From assembly GCF_015160875.1 (NCBI RefSeq), contig NZ_CP063374.1:5397501-5461500 (forward strand): a stretch of 64,000 nt of DNA. Direction: 5' to 3'. Under the pieces are notes generated by a model. It worked only from the letters and a program-made list of their open reading frames with translations. It was not told the origin of the DNA and did not search any database. The stretch's first letter is position 1, and the number at the start of each line of letters is the position of its first letter. This document shows, in pieces, positions 43,515 to 51,791 of this stretch. A program made the translations under genes and the position numbers. The stretch comes from Streptomyces chromofuscus (lineage in GTDB: Bacteria > Actinomycetota > Actinomycetes > Streptomycetales > Streptomycetaceae).

Positions 43515-45868
43515 CGGAGACGGAGACGCGACCCGACACCCTCAACCTGACGCCTCCCCCACGGATCTTGGAGATGATCGCGGAGGTCGACCTCCAACTT
43601 CACCAGTGCCTGTGCGAGTTGATCGACAACTGTCTCGACGAACTCGTCGAGGCCACCCGTGTCGATGAAACGCTGGAACCTCGAATAGACGTCACCCTGC
43701 CCACGGCGGGCAAGGTGAACCGGGCTGCCAAGGTCGTCGTGAGCGACAACGGCCGGGGAATGTCTCAGGAGGAGTTGCAGTATGCCCTGAGCGCCGGCAG
43801 GTCGGGTAAGCAACGGTTCGGCAGCCTCGGTCTATTCGGCATGGGCTTCAACATCGCCACGGCCCGCCTTGGCACGATAACGGTGGTCCGTACGGGACGG
43901 CGTGGCGACGACCGATGGATCACCGCCACTATCGACCTTAGGGAGATGCAGCGGCTGTCGTCGTACGAGGTGCCCCTTCGCTACGAGCGAAAGGCTCCCG
44001 ACGAGCACGGCACCCTCGTCTCGGTGACGAACCTCCGAGAAGACTTGGTCGCCAAGTTGAAGTCGGCGAGCTCGATCCGGGAGGTCAGCAAGAACCTAGG
44101 GCGGATCTACACCTACATGCTGCGTGATCCCAACGGCCCTCATTCGGGCGCGCAGATGATGGGCGGTTTGAACCAGCGCCTGTACGTCAACGGTCGCCAG
44201 GTGACCCCTCTCGTGCCGTGCATCTGGGACCCGACCCGGTCGGTTATGTACAAGGCTGCGGAAGCGCCTGCTGCCGAAGTAATCCACGTGCCACTCACCA
44301 ACGCCTTCGCCTGTATGAACTGTGGGCGCTGGTACACCTCAAGGTACGACGAGTGCGTCGATTGTGAGAGCACTGACATCCAGGAGCGAGAGCGCCGGAT
44401 CGTGGGATGGTTGGGCGTGCAGAGGTTCGCCGATAAGTCCGACTTCGGTCTGACGTTCCTCCGGAGCGGGCGTGCGATTACAACCAGGGACAGGTCTCTG
44501 TTCGACTGGGAGGGGCCAGACGGAGACATTGAGCTGGAGTATCCGATCGAACTCGGTATGGGTCGCATCGTCGGTGAGATCCATCTCGACCACGCGCCGG
44601 TCAACGTCCGCAAGACCAACTTCGACACGTCGTCGCCGGAGTGGCGGTACATGGTCGAGAAGGTGCGAGGCGACCTTCCTTTGCGTCCACAACTCGCGAA
44701 GCGCCTGTTCAATCGTGAGAACGACTCTCCGATGAGCCGGTTCTTCAACGCCTTCCGGGAAAACAAGCCGGGTCTTCGGTACCTCATGCCCGGCAACGGC
44801 AGCACCGCCATCCACAATGAGGCGAAGAGATGGGCACAGAAGTTCCGCAGCGGGGATCCGGAGTTTCAGACCGACGAGAAATGGTACGAGGCCGCAGCCG
44901 ATCATGATCGGGTCAAGCACGGACCACCGCCGGAGCCAGCACCGCCGTCCGACGAGGATGACTGGCTCAAGGGGGAAGGGCTTGGACATCTGGGGACGGG
45001 GGCGGCCGACGGCCACTCACCGTCCCAAGATCAGAAGCAGCCGGAGCCGGCCGCAGAGACACGCCCGGAGACCGAAGAGCAACGCTTCGCGAGGTACAGA
45101 GAGCATGCGACGCTGCTTCCCGACACCGACCGCGAAGTTCGCCTTGGTACCGCTCAGGCGATCTTTCGCGTCTACGTCACCTCCGGAGTCGAACTACTCA
45201 AGGACGGCCAGCGGCAGCCGACCGTGGTTCGGATCGTAGCTGGCGAGGTAGAGATCTACGTGGACTCCGATACCACGCTGATCGCGCGGTACGGGTGGTC
45301 CCCGCTGAACGTCGCGCTCGTCTGCGCAGCACCGCAGTTGAAGAACGTGTACTCCATATCAGGCTCCATCGACGGGTTGGTGACATCGATTCTCGAGCAG
45401 TTCCCGGACCGCCGAGTGGACTCCAGCGCGGTGCGTAGTCGCGCGGAGATGCTGCTGGAGGGCTTGCGAGATCGGCTCGCCGACCTCACCTCGAAGGACG
45501 CGGCCACGTTTTGGTCTGCCCTGTCCGGTCAGTCGAAGCGGGCCGCCGAGTCGTACGCCATCGCGGTGGCACCGGACGTCGACTGGAAGGCAGCGGTGGA
45601 GAACGGCGAGTTCGCGCGCTACCTGGGAGTCGAGGGCGTCCTCGACCTCGTTACGAGCGGTCCAGAACTGGTACTGGACGGCGGGTTATTCCGCACTACT
45701 TACGCTGCGCTCGGTGAGGAGACGCAGGCGGACCAAGTGGCCCGTGTTAGCGCCTTCCTCACCGACCTCAAGCGGATGGTTGTGGGCCCACCCCTGCAGA
45801 ACACCTTGGAACTGTCCCGCTTGCTCCTTACTGCGGACCTACTGGACGCGGAGATCGTCCAGGTATGA
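43511..45868 (+). CDS. MORC/MutL-like GHKL ATPase
   Basis: The product is 785 aa. GHKL motifs are N-box CLCELIDNCLDELVEA at about residue 35, DNGRGMS at about 78 and GSLGLFGMGFNIAT at about 105. A zinc ribbon CMNC ... CVDC follows at about 268-285. A charged linker (about 470-540) leads to a helical C-terminal part. The fold matches the MutL-like GHKL ATPases of bacterial restriction loci that are related to eukaryotic MORC proteins (Iyer, Abhiman and Aravind 2008). It overlaps both neighbours by four bases. It is presumed to clamp or loop DNA in an ATP-dependent way during restriction. Confidence 0.88.
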   Translation: MTETETRPDTLNLTPPPRILEMIAEVDLQLHQCLCELIDNCLDELVEATRVDETLEPRIDVTLPTAGKVNRAAKVVVSDNGRGMSQEELQYALSAGRSGKQRFGSLGLFGMGFNIATARLGTITVVRTGRRGDDRWITATIDLREMQRLSSYEVPLRYERKAPDEHGTLVSVTNLREDLVAKLKSASSIREVSKNLGRIYTYMLRDPNGPHSGAQMMGGLNQRLYVNGRQVTPLVPCIWDPTRSVMYKAAEAPAAEVIHVPLTNAFACMNCGRWYTSRYDECVDCESTDIQERERRIVGWLGVQRFADKSDFGLTFLRSGRAITTRDRSLFDWEGPDGDIELEYPIELGMGRIVGEIHLDHAPVNVRKTNFDTSSPEWRYMVEKVRGDLPLRPQLAKRLFNRENDSPMSRFFNAFRENKPGLRYLMPGNGSTAIHNEAKRWAQKFRSGDPEFQTDEKWYEAAADHDRVKHGPPPEPAPPSDEDDWLKGEGLGHLGTGAADGHSPSQDQKQPEPAAETRPETEEQRFARYREHATLLPDTDREVRLGTAQAIFRVYVTSGVELLKDGQRQPTVVRIVAGEVEIYVDSDTTLIARYGWSPLNVALVCAAPQLKNVYSISGSIDGLVTSILEQFPDRRVDSSAVRSRAEMLLEGLRDRLADLTSKDAATFWSALSGQSKRAAESYAIAVAPDVDWKAAVENGEFARYLGVEGVLDLVTSGPELVLDGGLFRTTYAALGEETQADQVARVSAFLTDLKRMVVGPPLQNTLELSRLLLTADLLDAEIVQV

Positions 45869-47517
45869 ACAGATCGTTCCTAGAGCCGGCTTTCCTTGTC
45901 GAGGAAGGCCCGAAGGGCTTCACGCGTCAGCTGGAGCGGTTGCTCGGCCTGATCTCGTTCACGGATGTGGTCAACATCGATGGTCCCGGGGACAAAGGTG
46001 CCGACCTCCTTGGCCGACTCAACGGTGAGGATTGGATCTTCCAGTCAAAATGGAAGAAGTCGGGCAATGTGGATCGCGAGGCCGTGGACGAAACCCATGC
46101 GGCGATGCGGCATTACGCGATCCACCGAGCGGTAGTGGTCACCAATCAACTGTTCACCCAGAAGGCCAAGGAGCGGGCGGACGCGCTGAGGGACGTCGGA
46201 GTCAATGTGACCCTCTGGGACGGCCGACGGCTGGCGACGATCTACGATCGCGCTCCGGAGCGAGTCACGCCGTTCGACCTCCACCCTTATCAGGACCGTG
46301 CGGTGGAAGCGGCCTGGGCCGCCCTAGATGACGCCGGCGAGGCGCTTATCTACCTCGCTACGGGCCTCGGCAAGACGGTCGTCGCTGGCAGGTTGCTGCG
46401 ACGATTCCTTCTCGCCAATCCGGGAGCCAAGGTGCTGGTCACCGCGCACATGATCGATCTTGTGGAGCAACTCGAACGGGCGATGTGGCGGGACATTCCC
46501 AAGGATGTACCGACCCGTCTGCTGCACGGCGATTCGAAACCCGATTCCCTGCCAGGCGTCACCTTCGGCGTATCGAACACAGCACGGGACTACATCCAGT
46601 CGGGCTACGCCCCCGAGCTGGTGATCGTGGACGAGGCACACCACGTGGGGGAGACCGGGAACTACGCCACCATGATGGCGCTGCTGCCCAAGGCCAAACG
46701 GATGGGTGTGACGGCCACGCCCTGGCGAGGCGACCGGTACGACATTGAGCGGACCTTCGGCGAACCAGTCGAGCGGGTGTCCATCTCGGAGGGCATGAGA
46801 CTGGGCTACCTCGCGGACGTGAAGTACCGCGTGTTCGCCGACAACATTGACTGGGACTTCGTCCGCCACGCCTCCGAGCACGGCTACTCCATCAAGGACC
46901 TGAACAAGCGCCTCTTCATCCCCGAGCGGGACGAGTCGGTTCGGGGACACCTCGAGAAGGTCTGGGACCAGACCACGAATCCGCGGGCCATCGTCTTCTG
47001 TCAGACGATCGAGCATGCCGAGCGGATGCGCGACCTGCTCGCCCGACGGCCCGGCTGGGAGCGTGCCGAGACGCTGCACGCCAGGCTAAAAACACGGGAG
47101 CGACGGGCACGATTGCTCAACTTCCGTACAGGAGAAGTGCCCATCCTCGTCGCCGTGGACATCCTCAACGAGGGCGTCGACGTGCCCGACGTCAACATTC
47201 TCTGCTTCGCCCGAGTGACCCACAGTCGACGTATCTTCGTGCAGCAGCTTGGCCGCGGACTCCGTCTTCGCAAGGGAAAGACCCACGTGGAGGTATTGGA
47301 CTTCGTCAGCGACATCCGACGGTTGGCCGAGGTATACGACATGCGAGAGCAGGTGTCCGAGGGCGAGATCGAGCAGGTATCAGTCGGACGGAACCAGTTC
47401 GAGTTCGAGGACCTGAGGGTGAAGGGACTTCTGGATCAATGGATGGCCGACGTGGGTGACCTCGGGGGAGCTGACGACAGCGTCCGTTTGGAGTTCCCGC
47501 CCATCGAGGGGGGCTGA
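45865..47517 (+). CDS. restriction endonuclease-SF2 helicase fusion
   Basis: The product is 550 aa. The N-terminal Mrr/PDDEXK-like nuclease domain (about residues 10-125) has GADLLGRLNGEDWIFQSKWK, giving the D ... QxK catalytic core. The helicase has Walker A ATGLGKTVVAGRLL at about 165, DEAHH at about 257, GVTATPWRGD at about 288 and QQLGRGLRLRKGK at about 460. It is probably the translocating nuclease of the MORC-type restriction system, cutting DNA lacking the C5 methyl mark. It overlaps the GHKL gene (ATGA) and the next gene (TGATG). Confidence 0.9.
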   Translation: MNRSFLEPAFLVEEGPKGFTRQLERLLGLISFTDVVNIDGPGDKGADLLGRLNGEDWIFQSKWKKSGNVDREAVDETHAAMRHYAIHRAVVVTNQLFTQKAKERADALRDVGVNVTLWDGRRLATIYDRAPERVTPFDLHPYQDRAVEAAWAALDDAGEALIYLATGLGKTVVAGRLLRRFLLANPGAKVLVTAHMIDLVEQLERAMWRDIPKDVPTRLLHGDSKPDSLPGVTFGVSNTARDYIQSGYAPELVIVDEAHHVGETGNYATMMALLPKAKRMGVTATPWRGDRYDIERTFGEPVERVSISEGMRLGYLADVKYRVFADNIDWDFVRHASEHGYSIKDLNKRLFIPERDESVRGHLEKVWDQTTNPRAIVFCQTIEHAERMRDLLARRPGWERAETLHARLKTRERRARLLNFRTGEVPILVAVDILNEGVDVPDVNILCFARVTHSRRIFVQQLGRGLRLRKGKTHVEVLDFVSDIRRLAEVYDMREQVSEGEIEQVSVGRNQFEFEDLRVKGLLDQWMADVGDLGGADDSVRLEFPPIEGG

Positions 47518-48137
47518 TGGCGGCCCTTCCGGAACCGATCCGCTTGGAAATCTTTGCGGAGTTGGCCCGCCACTTCGACGCCATGCGGTGGGAGGAGGTC
47601 TCTTCGCCCGCAGCGACTGAGATGTACGACCGGTTCGTCAAGGATCCCAAGATCGGCGGGCGACTCGCTAGATTCATGCCCACGGAGAAGATACGCCCGT
47701 GGATCAAGGACGGACCAGCGAAGCAGTACCGTCGGGCGCTCGAAGGTGTCGGGCCGATGGCTCAGATGACGACACGCGAGTACCCCGGTCCGCAGTCGGT
47801 CGTTCGGCTCGCCATGGGTTCGGGATGGGCCCTTCGCGCGCAGACACTGGAAGTGAAACCGATGCGTTGCGTCGCCGATGGACCCGATGGTGAGTCGGCC
47901 TTCATCACCTGGGGCCCAATGAGCGGCCTGCAGGGCATGGTCTGGCACGCCTGCCTACGTCGGGCGGAGTCGGAGTCGCAATTGATCACCATCGCCGTCA
48001 CCAAGCCCAACACCGCACCGTTGCCCGACGACGATTGGCGCCTCGCGCTTTCACTAGCCACCATCTTGAGAGCACGATGCGAGCAGGTCACCTACATGGT
48101 CTCTCGGAAGGCGACCTCCGACTCACGGACCGTCTGA
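47517..48137 (+). CDS. unknown protein of the restriction operon
   Basis: The product is 206 aa, ATG 47517 overlapping the helicase stop (TGATG). It has no recognised domain, signal or membrane segment; it is mixed alpha/beta with several Trp and charged residues (RWEEVSSPAATEMYDRFVK, MQSGLQGMVWHAC-like region). Tight coupling argues that it belongs to the restriction complex, perhaps as a specificity or scaffolding subunit. The last 50 bp overlap the 3' end of the convergent vsr gene. Confidence 0.8.
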   Translation: MAALPEPIRLEIFAELARHFDAMRWEEVSSPAATEMYDRFVKDPKIGGRLARFMPTEKIRPWIKDGPAKQYRRALEGVGPMAQMTTREYPGPQSVVRLAMGSGWALRAQTLEVKPMRCVADGPDGESAFITWGPMSGLQGMVWHACLRRAESESQLITIAVTKPNTAPLPDDDWRLALSLATILRARCEQVTYMVSRKATSDSRTV

Positions 48138-48537
48138 TCACTTCGTCCTCGATCTGGTCGGCTACCTCGACCGGGTCAGCGTGCTCCCAAAAACGAAGGA
48201 CGATCCATCCCGCCGACGTGAATGCCCTGGTGGAGTCCTGATCACGGCGTTGATTCTCAGCGACCTTGGCCGCCCAAAACTCCCTCCGTTCCCCCTTTGC
48301 CGGCCGAAAGTGCTCCGGACAGCCATGCCAGAAGCACCCGTCGATCAGGACGGCGACTCGCTGCCTTGTAAAGGCAATGTCGACCGTCCGCTTCAATGTG
48401 GGCACGGGCTTGAAGTTCACTCGGTACCGGAGACCGCGTCGATGCAACTCCCGGCGCACTTTTACCTCGGGCGCGGTGTCGCGCCCCCGGATTCGGGACA
48501 TACGCGCACTGACGACAGGGTCGACACCCGCAGACAT
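48088..48537 (-). CDS. vsr: very-short-patch repair endonuclease Vsr
   Basis: The product is 149 aa. ATG 48537 (MSAGVDPVVSARMSRIRGRD) is chosen because AGAGGGAT lies just upstream; a longer frame reaches 48669. Vsr motifs are ARMSRIRGRDTAPE, TVDIAF with the catalytic Asp at about residue 52, DGCFWHGCPEH at about 66, and LRFWEH near the end. Vsr nicks T:G mismatches made by deamination of 5-methylcytosine and so protects sites of the linked C5 methyltransferase. It is convergent with, and overlaps by 50 bp, the gene at 47517. Confidence 0.95.
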   Translation of the reverse strand: MSAGVDPVVSARMSRIRGRDTAPEVKVRRELHRRGLRYRVNFKPVPTLKRTVDIAFTRQRVAVLIDGCFWHGCPEHFRPAKGERREFWAAKVAENQRRDQDSTRAFTSAGWIVLRFWEHADPVEVADQIEDEVIRRSVSRRSPSERPCR

Positions 48538-49228
48538 CAGATCCCTCTTCTCGTGAACGCTGGCGGTGTCCTGGCGGCCGAGGTCTCCGCCTGAGCCCAT
48601 CCCGCCGGCGGGGCTGCGGTGTCCCACTGAAGCCCTGGCCGCCACTGTAGTCCCCCGCAGCCCTCGCACGCCCGATCACTTTGGGGCACGGACCTCTTCG
48701 TCCCGACGTAACTTGGGCGGACACTCGACCTCGGGCCGCAGTGCCTCTGTTGGACCGCTGGCGCTGGCGTTCGCGCGCGTCCGCTGATGTTCGCTGGCGT
48801 TGTCACGCAGTTAGACACTCACCGGTGTGGCTTCCTGCGCACGAGATCAGGGCATTTCAGCTCAGTTCTCCGGGTGCAGGCATAACCTTCCCGTGTGGCA
48901 GATCAACTGCGGGTGCCCAGGCCGGAGCGGGGTGGGGGCGGTCACCTACGGGTGCCGTCTGTCAGCGTTGGTCAGCCTCCGACGGCCCAGGGACGGCCCA
49001 GAAGGCTCGGCGATCCCTCACCTGTCGCAGCGGTCCAGCTCGGCGGAGCACCTCTACTGGCCGAGCCATCGCTGACTGCCGGATGAGTCCCACCCAGTCG
49101 TCACAGCACCCAAAGCAGCGCCCGCGAGCGACGGGCTGACTACCTCTGGGATTGGTGATTCGTCAAACCCCGGGGTTCGTTGAACGACCGAGCGCTAGAC
49201 TGCTCTCGCTACGAGAAAGAGGTTGAGG
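48538..49228. other. gene-free interval between restriction and TIR modules
   Basis: About 690 bp without a gene. Near the right end, GTTCGTTGAAC is a short palindrome (49174-49184) followed by TAGACT (49196-49201), a plausible -10 for the TIR gene. GC drops markedly from about 49,150 onward. Confidence 0.5.
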
Positions 49229-49612
49229 ATGGCACGCCCCAGGGCATTTATCAGCTTCCAGATGGAAGATCGCTGGGCTCGGGACTTTCTGAAAGAACAC
49301 GCTCGAAACCCGGGAAATGAAGTCGAATTCGTCGACTACTCAGTCCAAAACCCCTTCGACTCCTCATGGAAGACGCAGTGCAAGCTTCGCATTGCCCAGA
49401 CTAAGGGAACAATCGTCCTGATTGGCCCCACGACTTACCAATCAGAAGCGGTGGATTGGGAGATCAGGGAGACGATCAATCAGAATCATTACCTCTTCGG
49501 GATCCAGATCAACTCCGACAAGACGCATCGAGTTCCGGATGGCATTCCGTCATCAGCTGTCATTCGCTGGAACTTCTCTCAGATTGCTACATGGCTGTCC
49601 ACTTGGGTGTGA
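49229..49612 (+). CDS. TIR-like (ThsB/MTH538-type) protein
   Basis: The product is 127 aa, ATG 49229, with AGAGG six bases upstream. The fold markers are ARPRAFISFQMEDRWARDFL, the first beta strand and helix of TIR-like DUF1863 domains, then NEVEFVDYSVQNPFDS, GTIVLIGPTTYQSEAVDWEI and IQINSDKTHRVP. It resembles the ThsB subunit of Thoeris, which makes an NAD-derived signal. A catalytic Glu could be the E in AVDWEIRE, by analogy. Base composition is about 53% GC, far below the neighbours. It is three bases from the membrane-protein gene. Confidence 0.8.
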   Translation: MARPRAFISFQMEDRWARDFLKEHARNPGNEVEFVDYSVQNPFDSSWKTQCKLRIAQTKGTIVLIGPTTYQSEAVDWEIRETINQNHYLFGIQINSDKTHRVPDGIPSSAVIRWNFSQIATWLSTWV

Positions 49613-49615
49613 CGG

Positions 49616-50419
49616 GTGAATTACCTAGAGCAAGTAGCCGGAGCCATTAGGGCCGAGATTCCCACATCTGCGCTGCCGTCCGGCAACGTTGACGATTTGT
49701 TCAACCTCTACGCAGTCCTAGCTTTAACGAAGGGCGCTGACGTCACAGCTTCGGACGTGCATGACGCCTGGTCTGCCTGGCAGATTCGACTAGACCCGAC
49801 ACACGCTTCCATTCAGCCATACGGGCAGCTCAGTCCTGCAGTCCAACGCCAGGACGCTGTTTTTGTGCGAGCCATCAGGAAGGTTGCCAGCGCATCCGCG
49901 TCGGCGGACCCCGTGGGCAACGCCCTCCTTCCCTATGGTGCGCCCGACACCCCGGAAGAGAGTGAGCGACTGTTCGAGCTCTATAAAATCATGGTGCAAA
50001 GCTCCGAAAGCCTGGTCAACCGCAGGCAAGGAGTAAACACTTTCTTCATCACCGTCAACGGCGCAATCCTGACTGGGCTCGGATTCTTCATCAAGGCGGG
50101 CGGGAAAGAGGAGCTCAAAGCACTGGGCATCCTACTGATCGCGCTAACAGGTTTCATCCTCGCGCATGCGTGGAAAAGCCTCATCACCTCTTTCGGGCAA
50201 CTCAACACGGGTAAGTTCGCCGTCATCAACCGCATCGAAAGATTTCTTCCGGCCGCCATCTTCTACGCCGAATGGGAAGCGCTGGAGCGAGGGATGAACC
50301 CGAAGGTCTACCGCTCCTTCACCTCTCGCGAAATCTGGGCCCCAAATCTGCTGATGATTCTCTACGGATTGGCCGCTATCGGATCCGCCCTTATCGCTTG
50401 CGGTGTCTGGCGTATTTAG
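49616..50419 (+). CDS. DUF7701-like N-terminus fused to RipA-type octameric membrane protein
   Basis: The product is 267 aa, GTG 49616, three bases after the TIR stop. The N-terminal soluble domain (residues 1-60) has NYLEQVAGAIRAEIP and DDLFNLYAVLALTKGADVTA, like DUF7701. From about residue 120 it matches RipA-family octameric membrane proteins: LVNRRQGVNTFFITVNGAIL, NTGKFAVINRIERFLPAAIF, YAEWEALERGMNPKVYRSF. Four hydrophobic segments lie at about 140-165 and 240-265. It probably is the membrane effector that the TIR signal opens, by analogy with other TIR systems. GC is as low as in the TIR gene. Confidence 0.78.
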   Translation: MNYLEQVAGAIRAEIPTSALPSGNVDDLFNLYAVLALTKGADVTASDVHDAWSAWQIRLDPTHASIQPYGQLSPAVQRQDAVFVRAIRKVASASASADPVGNALLPYGAPDTPEESERLFELYKIMVQSSESLVNRRQGVNTFFITVNGAILTGLGFFIKAGGKEELKALGILLIALTGFILAHAWKSLITSFGQLNTGKFAVINRIERFLPAAIFYAEWEALERGMNPKVYRSFTSREIWAPNLLMILYGLAAIGSALIACGVWRI

Positions 50420-50847
50420 CATCCGGCTTCCGCGCTATAACGATAGGTCGGCGGAGCGGCTTTGGGCTGGAGCTGCTTTGGGGCGAGTGATCATGGCCCC
50501 GTAAGCTTTCGGCGCGTCGGGCAGTCTGTGGACCTGCCCGCTAAAGCACGACGTTGGGGCCATGATCTTAGAGGCTCGCCCCAAAGTGGCTGCCTAAAGC
50601 CGTGGAGCCGACCGCCCCAGCCGCAGAGGGTGTCTCCCATCTTCATGCCCGCAGCTCGCCAGCGCGCCGCCGGGCGCGGCCAGCCGGGGCGAAGACAGGA
50701 GGCAGGCCGCGCCGCTGAGGCGGCGCGCGCCCGCGCCGTGCGCGGGCCTTGAACCAGTAGAGAGAGTTTGAATCACGCTCATGCTGCTGGTCGTTGATGC
50801 TGCTCCTGTGAAGGGTGGCTGTTGGCTAGTGGTGTAGAACCACAGGT
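50420..50847. other. intergenic region at the cargo/backbone boundary
   Basis: No gene is seen. The 50476-50586 cruciform occupies it, followed by GC-rich hairpins at 50700-50750 (CGCGCCGCTGAGGCGGCGCG, then CCGCGCCGTGCGCGG) that could terminate leftover transcription. The shift from low-GC cargo to high-GC backbone falls here. Confidence 0.6.
50476..50586. repeat. 111-bp near-perfect inverted repeat (cruciform)
   Basis: The left arms CTTTGGGGCGAG (50476-50487) and GATCATGGCCCC (50489-50500) pair with GGGGCCATGATC (50556-50567) and CTCGCCCCAAAG (50575-50586). An inner hairpin GGGCAG/CTGCCC occupies the centre. The 24 base pairs have only a short bulge. It may be a MITE, a transposon scar or a structured RNA. 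It sits exactly between the low-GC TIR module and the AICE backbone. Confidence 0.8.
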
Positions 50848-51699
50848 ATGGGGAGTGAACGGCGCGAGCGGATGAGGGTGCTTGGGGCACGTCTTCGGGC
50901 TCTGCGTGCGGATGCCGGTCTGACGGGTGCTGCTCTCGCGGCGCGAGCTGGCGTGGGTCAACCGACAGTTTCCAAGGTGGAGAACGGGCGTATGGTCCCG
51001 AGCCTCGATGTGCTGGACCGGTTGTCCCGGGCGCTCGGGCTCGATGGGACGGCCGCCGGTGAGGTCCGCGAGCTGCTGGCCGCGGTTGAGGCTGTGGTGG
51101 AGACCGGTTCCGACTCCGAAGAGGACGTCTCCGCGGGGTTCGTCGTAGATGAGGTGGTCCGCGGCGCTCGGTTGGTGCGCTCCTTTCAGTGCGTGGTCCT
51201 GCCGGCCATGCTCCAGAGTGCCGAGTACGCCCGGCACGTCTTCCTGACGTCACCGGACCCGGACGCTGAGACGGTAGGCCGGGCTGTTGCTGCTCGGGTG
51301 GAGCGACAGAGCCTCTTGTACGAACCGGGGCGCGAGTCGGTGTTCGTGTTGACGGAAGCGGTGCTGCGGACGTGGCCGGGGACGCCGTCGCTGATGCTTG
51401 CCCAGCTTGATCGACTGTTGGCCGTCGAGAGTCTGGACACGGTGCGACTCGGAGTCATCCCGTGGCGTCGGCCGGTGCCGGTGCTGCCTCGTCATGGCTT
51501 CACGCTCTGCGATCGGCGGTCCATCGTGGTGGAGGCGTTCCCGAGTGAGCGGGTCTCCACCGAGGCAGATGACCTCGCTCGGTACGAGGAGATGTTCAGC
51601 CGGTTTGAGGGCGCGGCCGTCTTCGGTGGTGAGGTGCGAGACCTGCTGATGCAGGTGATGGCGGAGTTCCGTGGGTTGGAGACCACCGTCACCCAGTAG
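50848..51699 (+). CDS. XRE regulator, Scr1/DUF5753 type
   Basis: The product is 283 aa. An N-terminal HTH lies at about residues 10-65: LGARLRALRADAGLTGAALA, VGQPTVSKVENGRMVPS. The DUF5753 domain extends to the C-terminus (GARLVRSFQCVVLPAMLQSAEY, VFVLTEAVLRTWPG). These Streptomyces regulators usually pair with a DUF397 gene; none is here. It opens the AICE backbone. Its stop codon lies in a 17-bp palindrome (51698-51714). Confidence 0.92.
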   Translation: MGSERRERMRVLGARLRALRADAGLTGAALAARAGVGQPTVSKVENGRMVPSLDVLDRLSRALGLDGTAAGEVRELLAAVEAVVETGSDSEEDVSAGFVVDEVVRGARLVRSFQCVVLPAMLQSAEYARHVFLTSPDPDAETVGRAVAARVERQSLLYEPGRESVFVLTEAVLRTWPGTPSLMLAQLDRLLAVESLDTVRLGVIPWRRPVPVLPRHGFTLCDRRSIVVEAFPSERVSTEADDLARYEEMFSRFEGAAVFGGEVRDLLMQVMAEFRGLETTVTQ

Positions 51700-51714
51700 A
51701 GGAATAATTCCTCT
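51698..51714. promoter_or_regulatory. 17-bp perfect palindrome at the xre stop
   Basis: AGAGGAATAATTCCTCT overlaps the TAG of the XRE gene and lies about 80 bp before the RsbW-like gene. It is AT-richer than its surroundings. It could be an XRE operator for the downstream operon. Confidence 0.5.
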
Positions 51715-51762
51715 GTATGCCTGGATCGGTGTCGCAGGGGGGAATACTCTGCTCCTCGTGCT

Positions 51763-51778
51763 GTCTAGCCCTCTAGAC
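51763..51778. promoter_or_regulatory. AICE operator 1 (GTCTAG-N4-CTAGAC)
   Basis: GTCTAGCCCTCTAGAC is a perfect inverted repeat with 4-bp spacing, 14 bp upstream of the GTG of the RsbW-like gene. It is one of six such sites in the element. Confidence 0.7.
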
Positions 51779-51791
51779 GAGGAGTGTTGTC

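Noticed and set aside
48669..48669. Longer start for Vsr at 48669
   Set aside because: The extra 44 residues are not part of the Vsr fold, and a good ribosome-binding site precedes the ATG at 48537.
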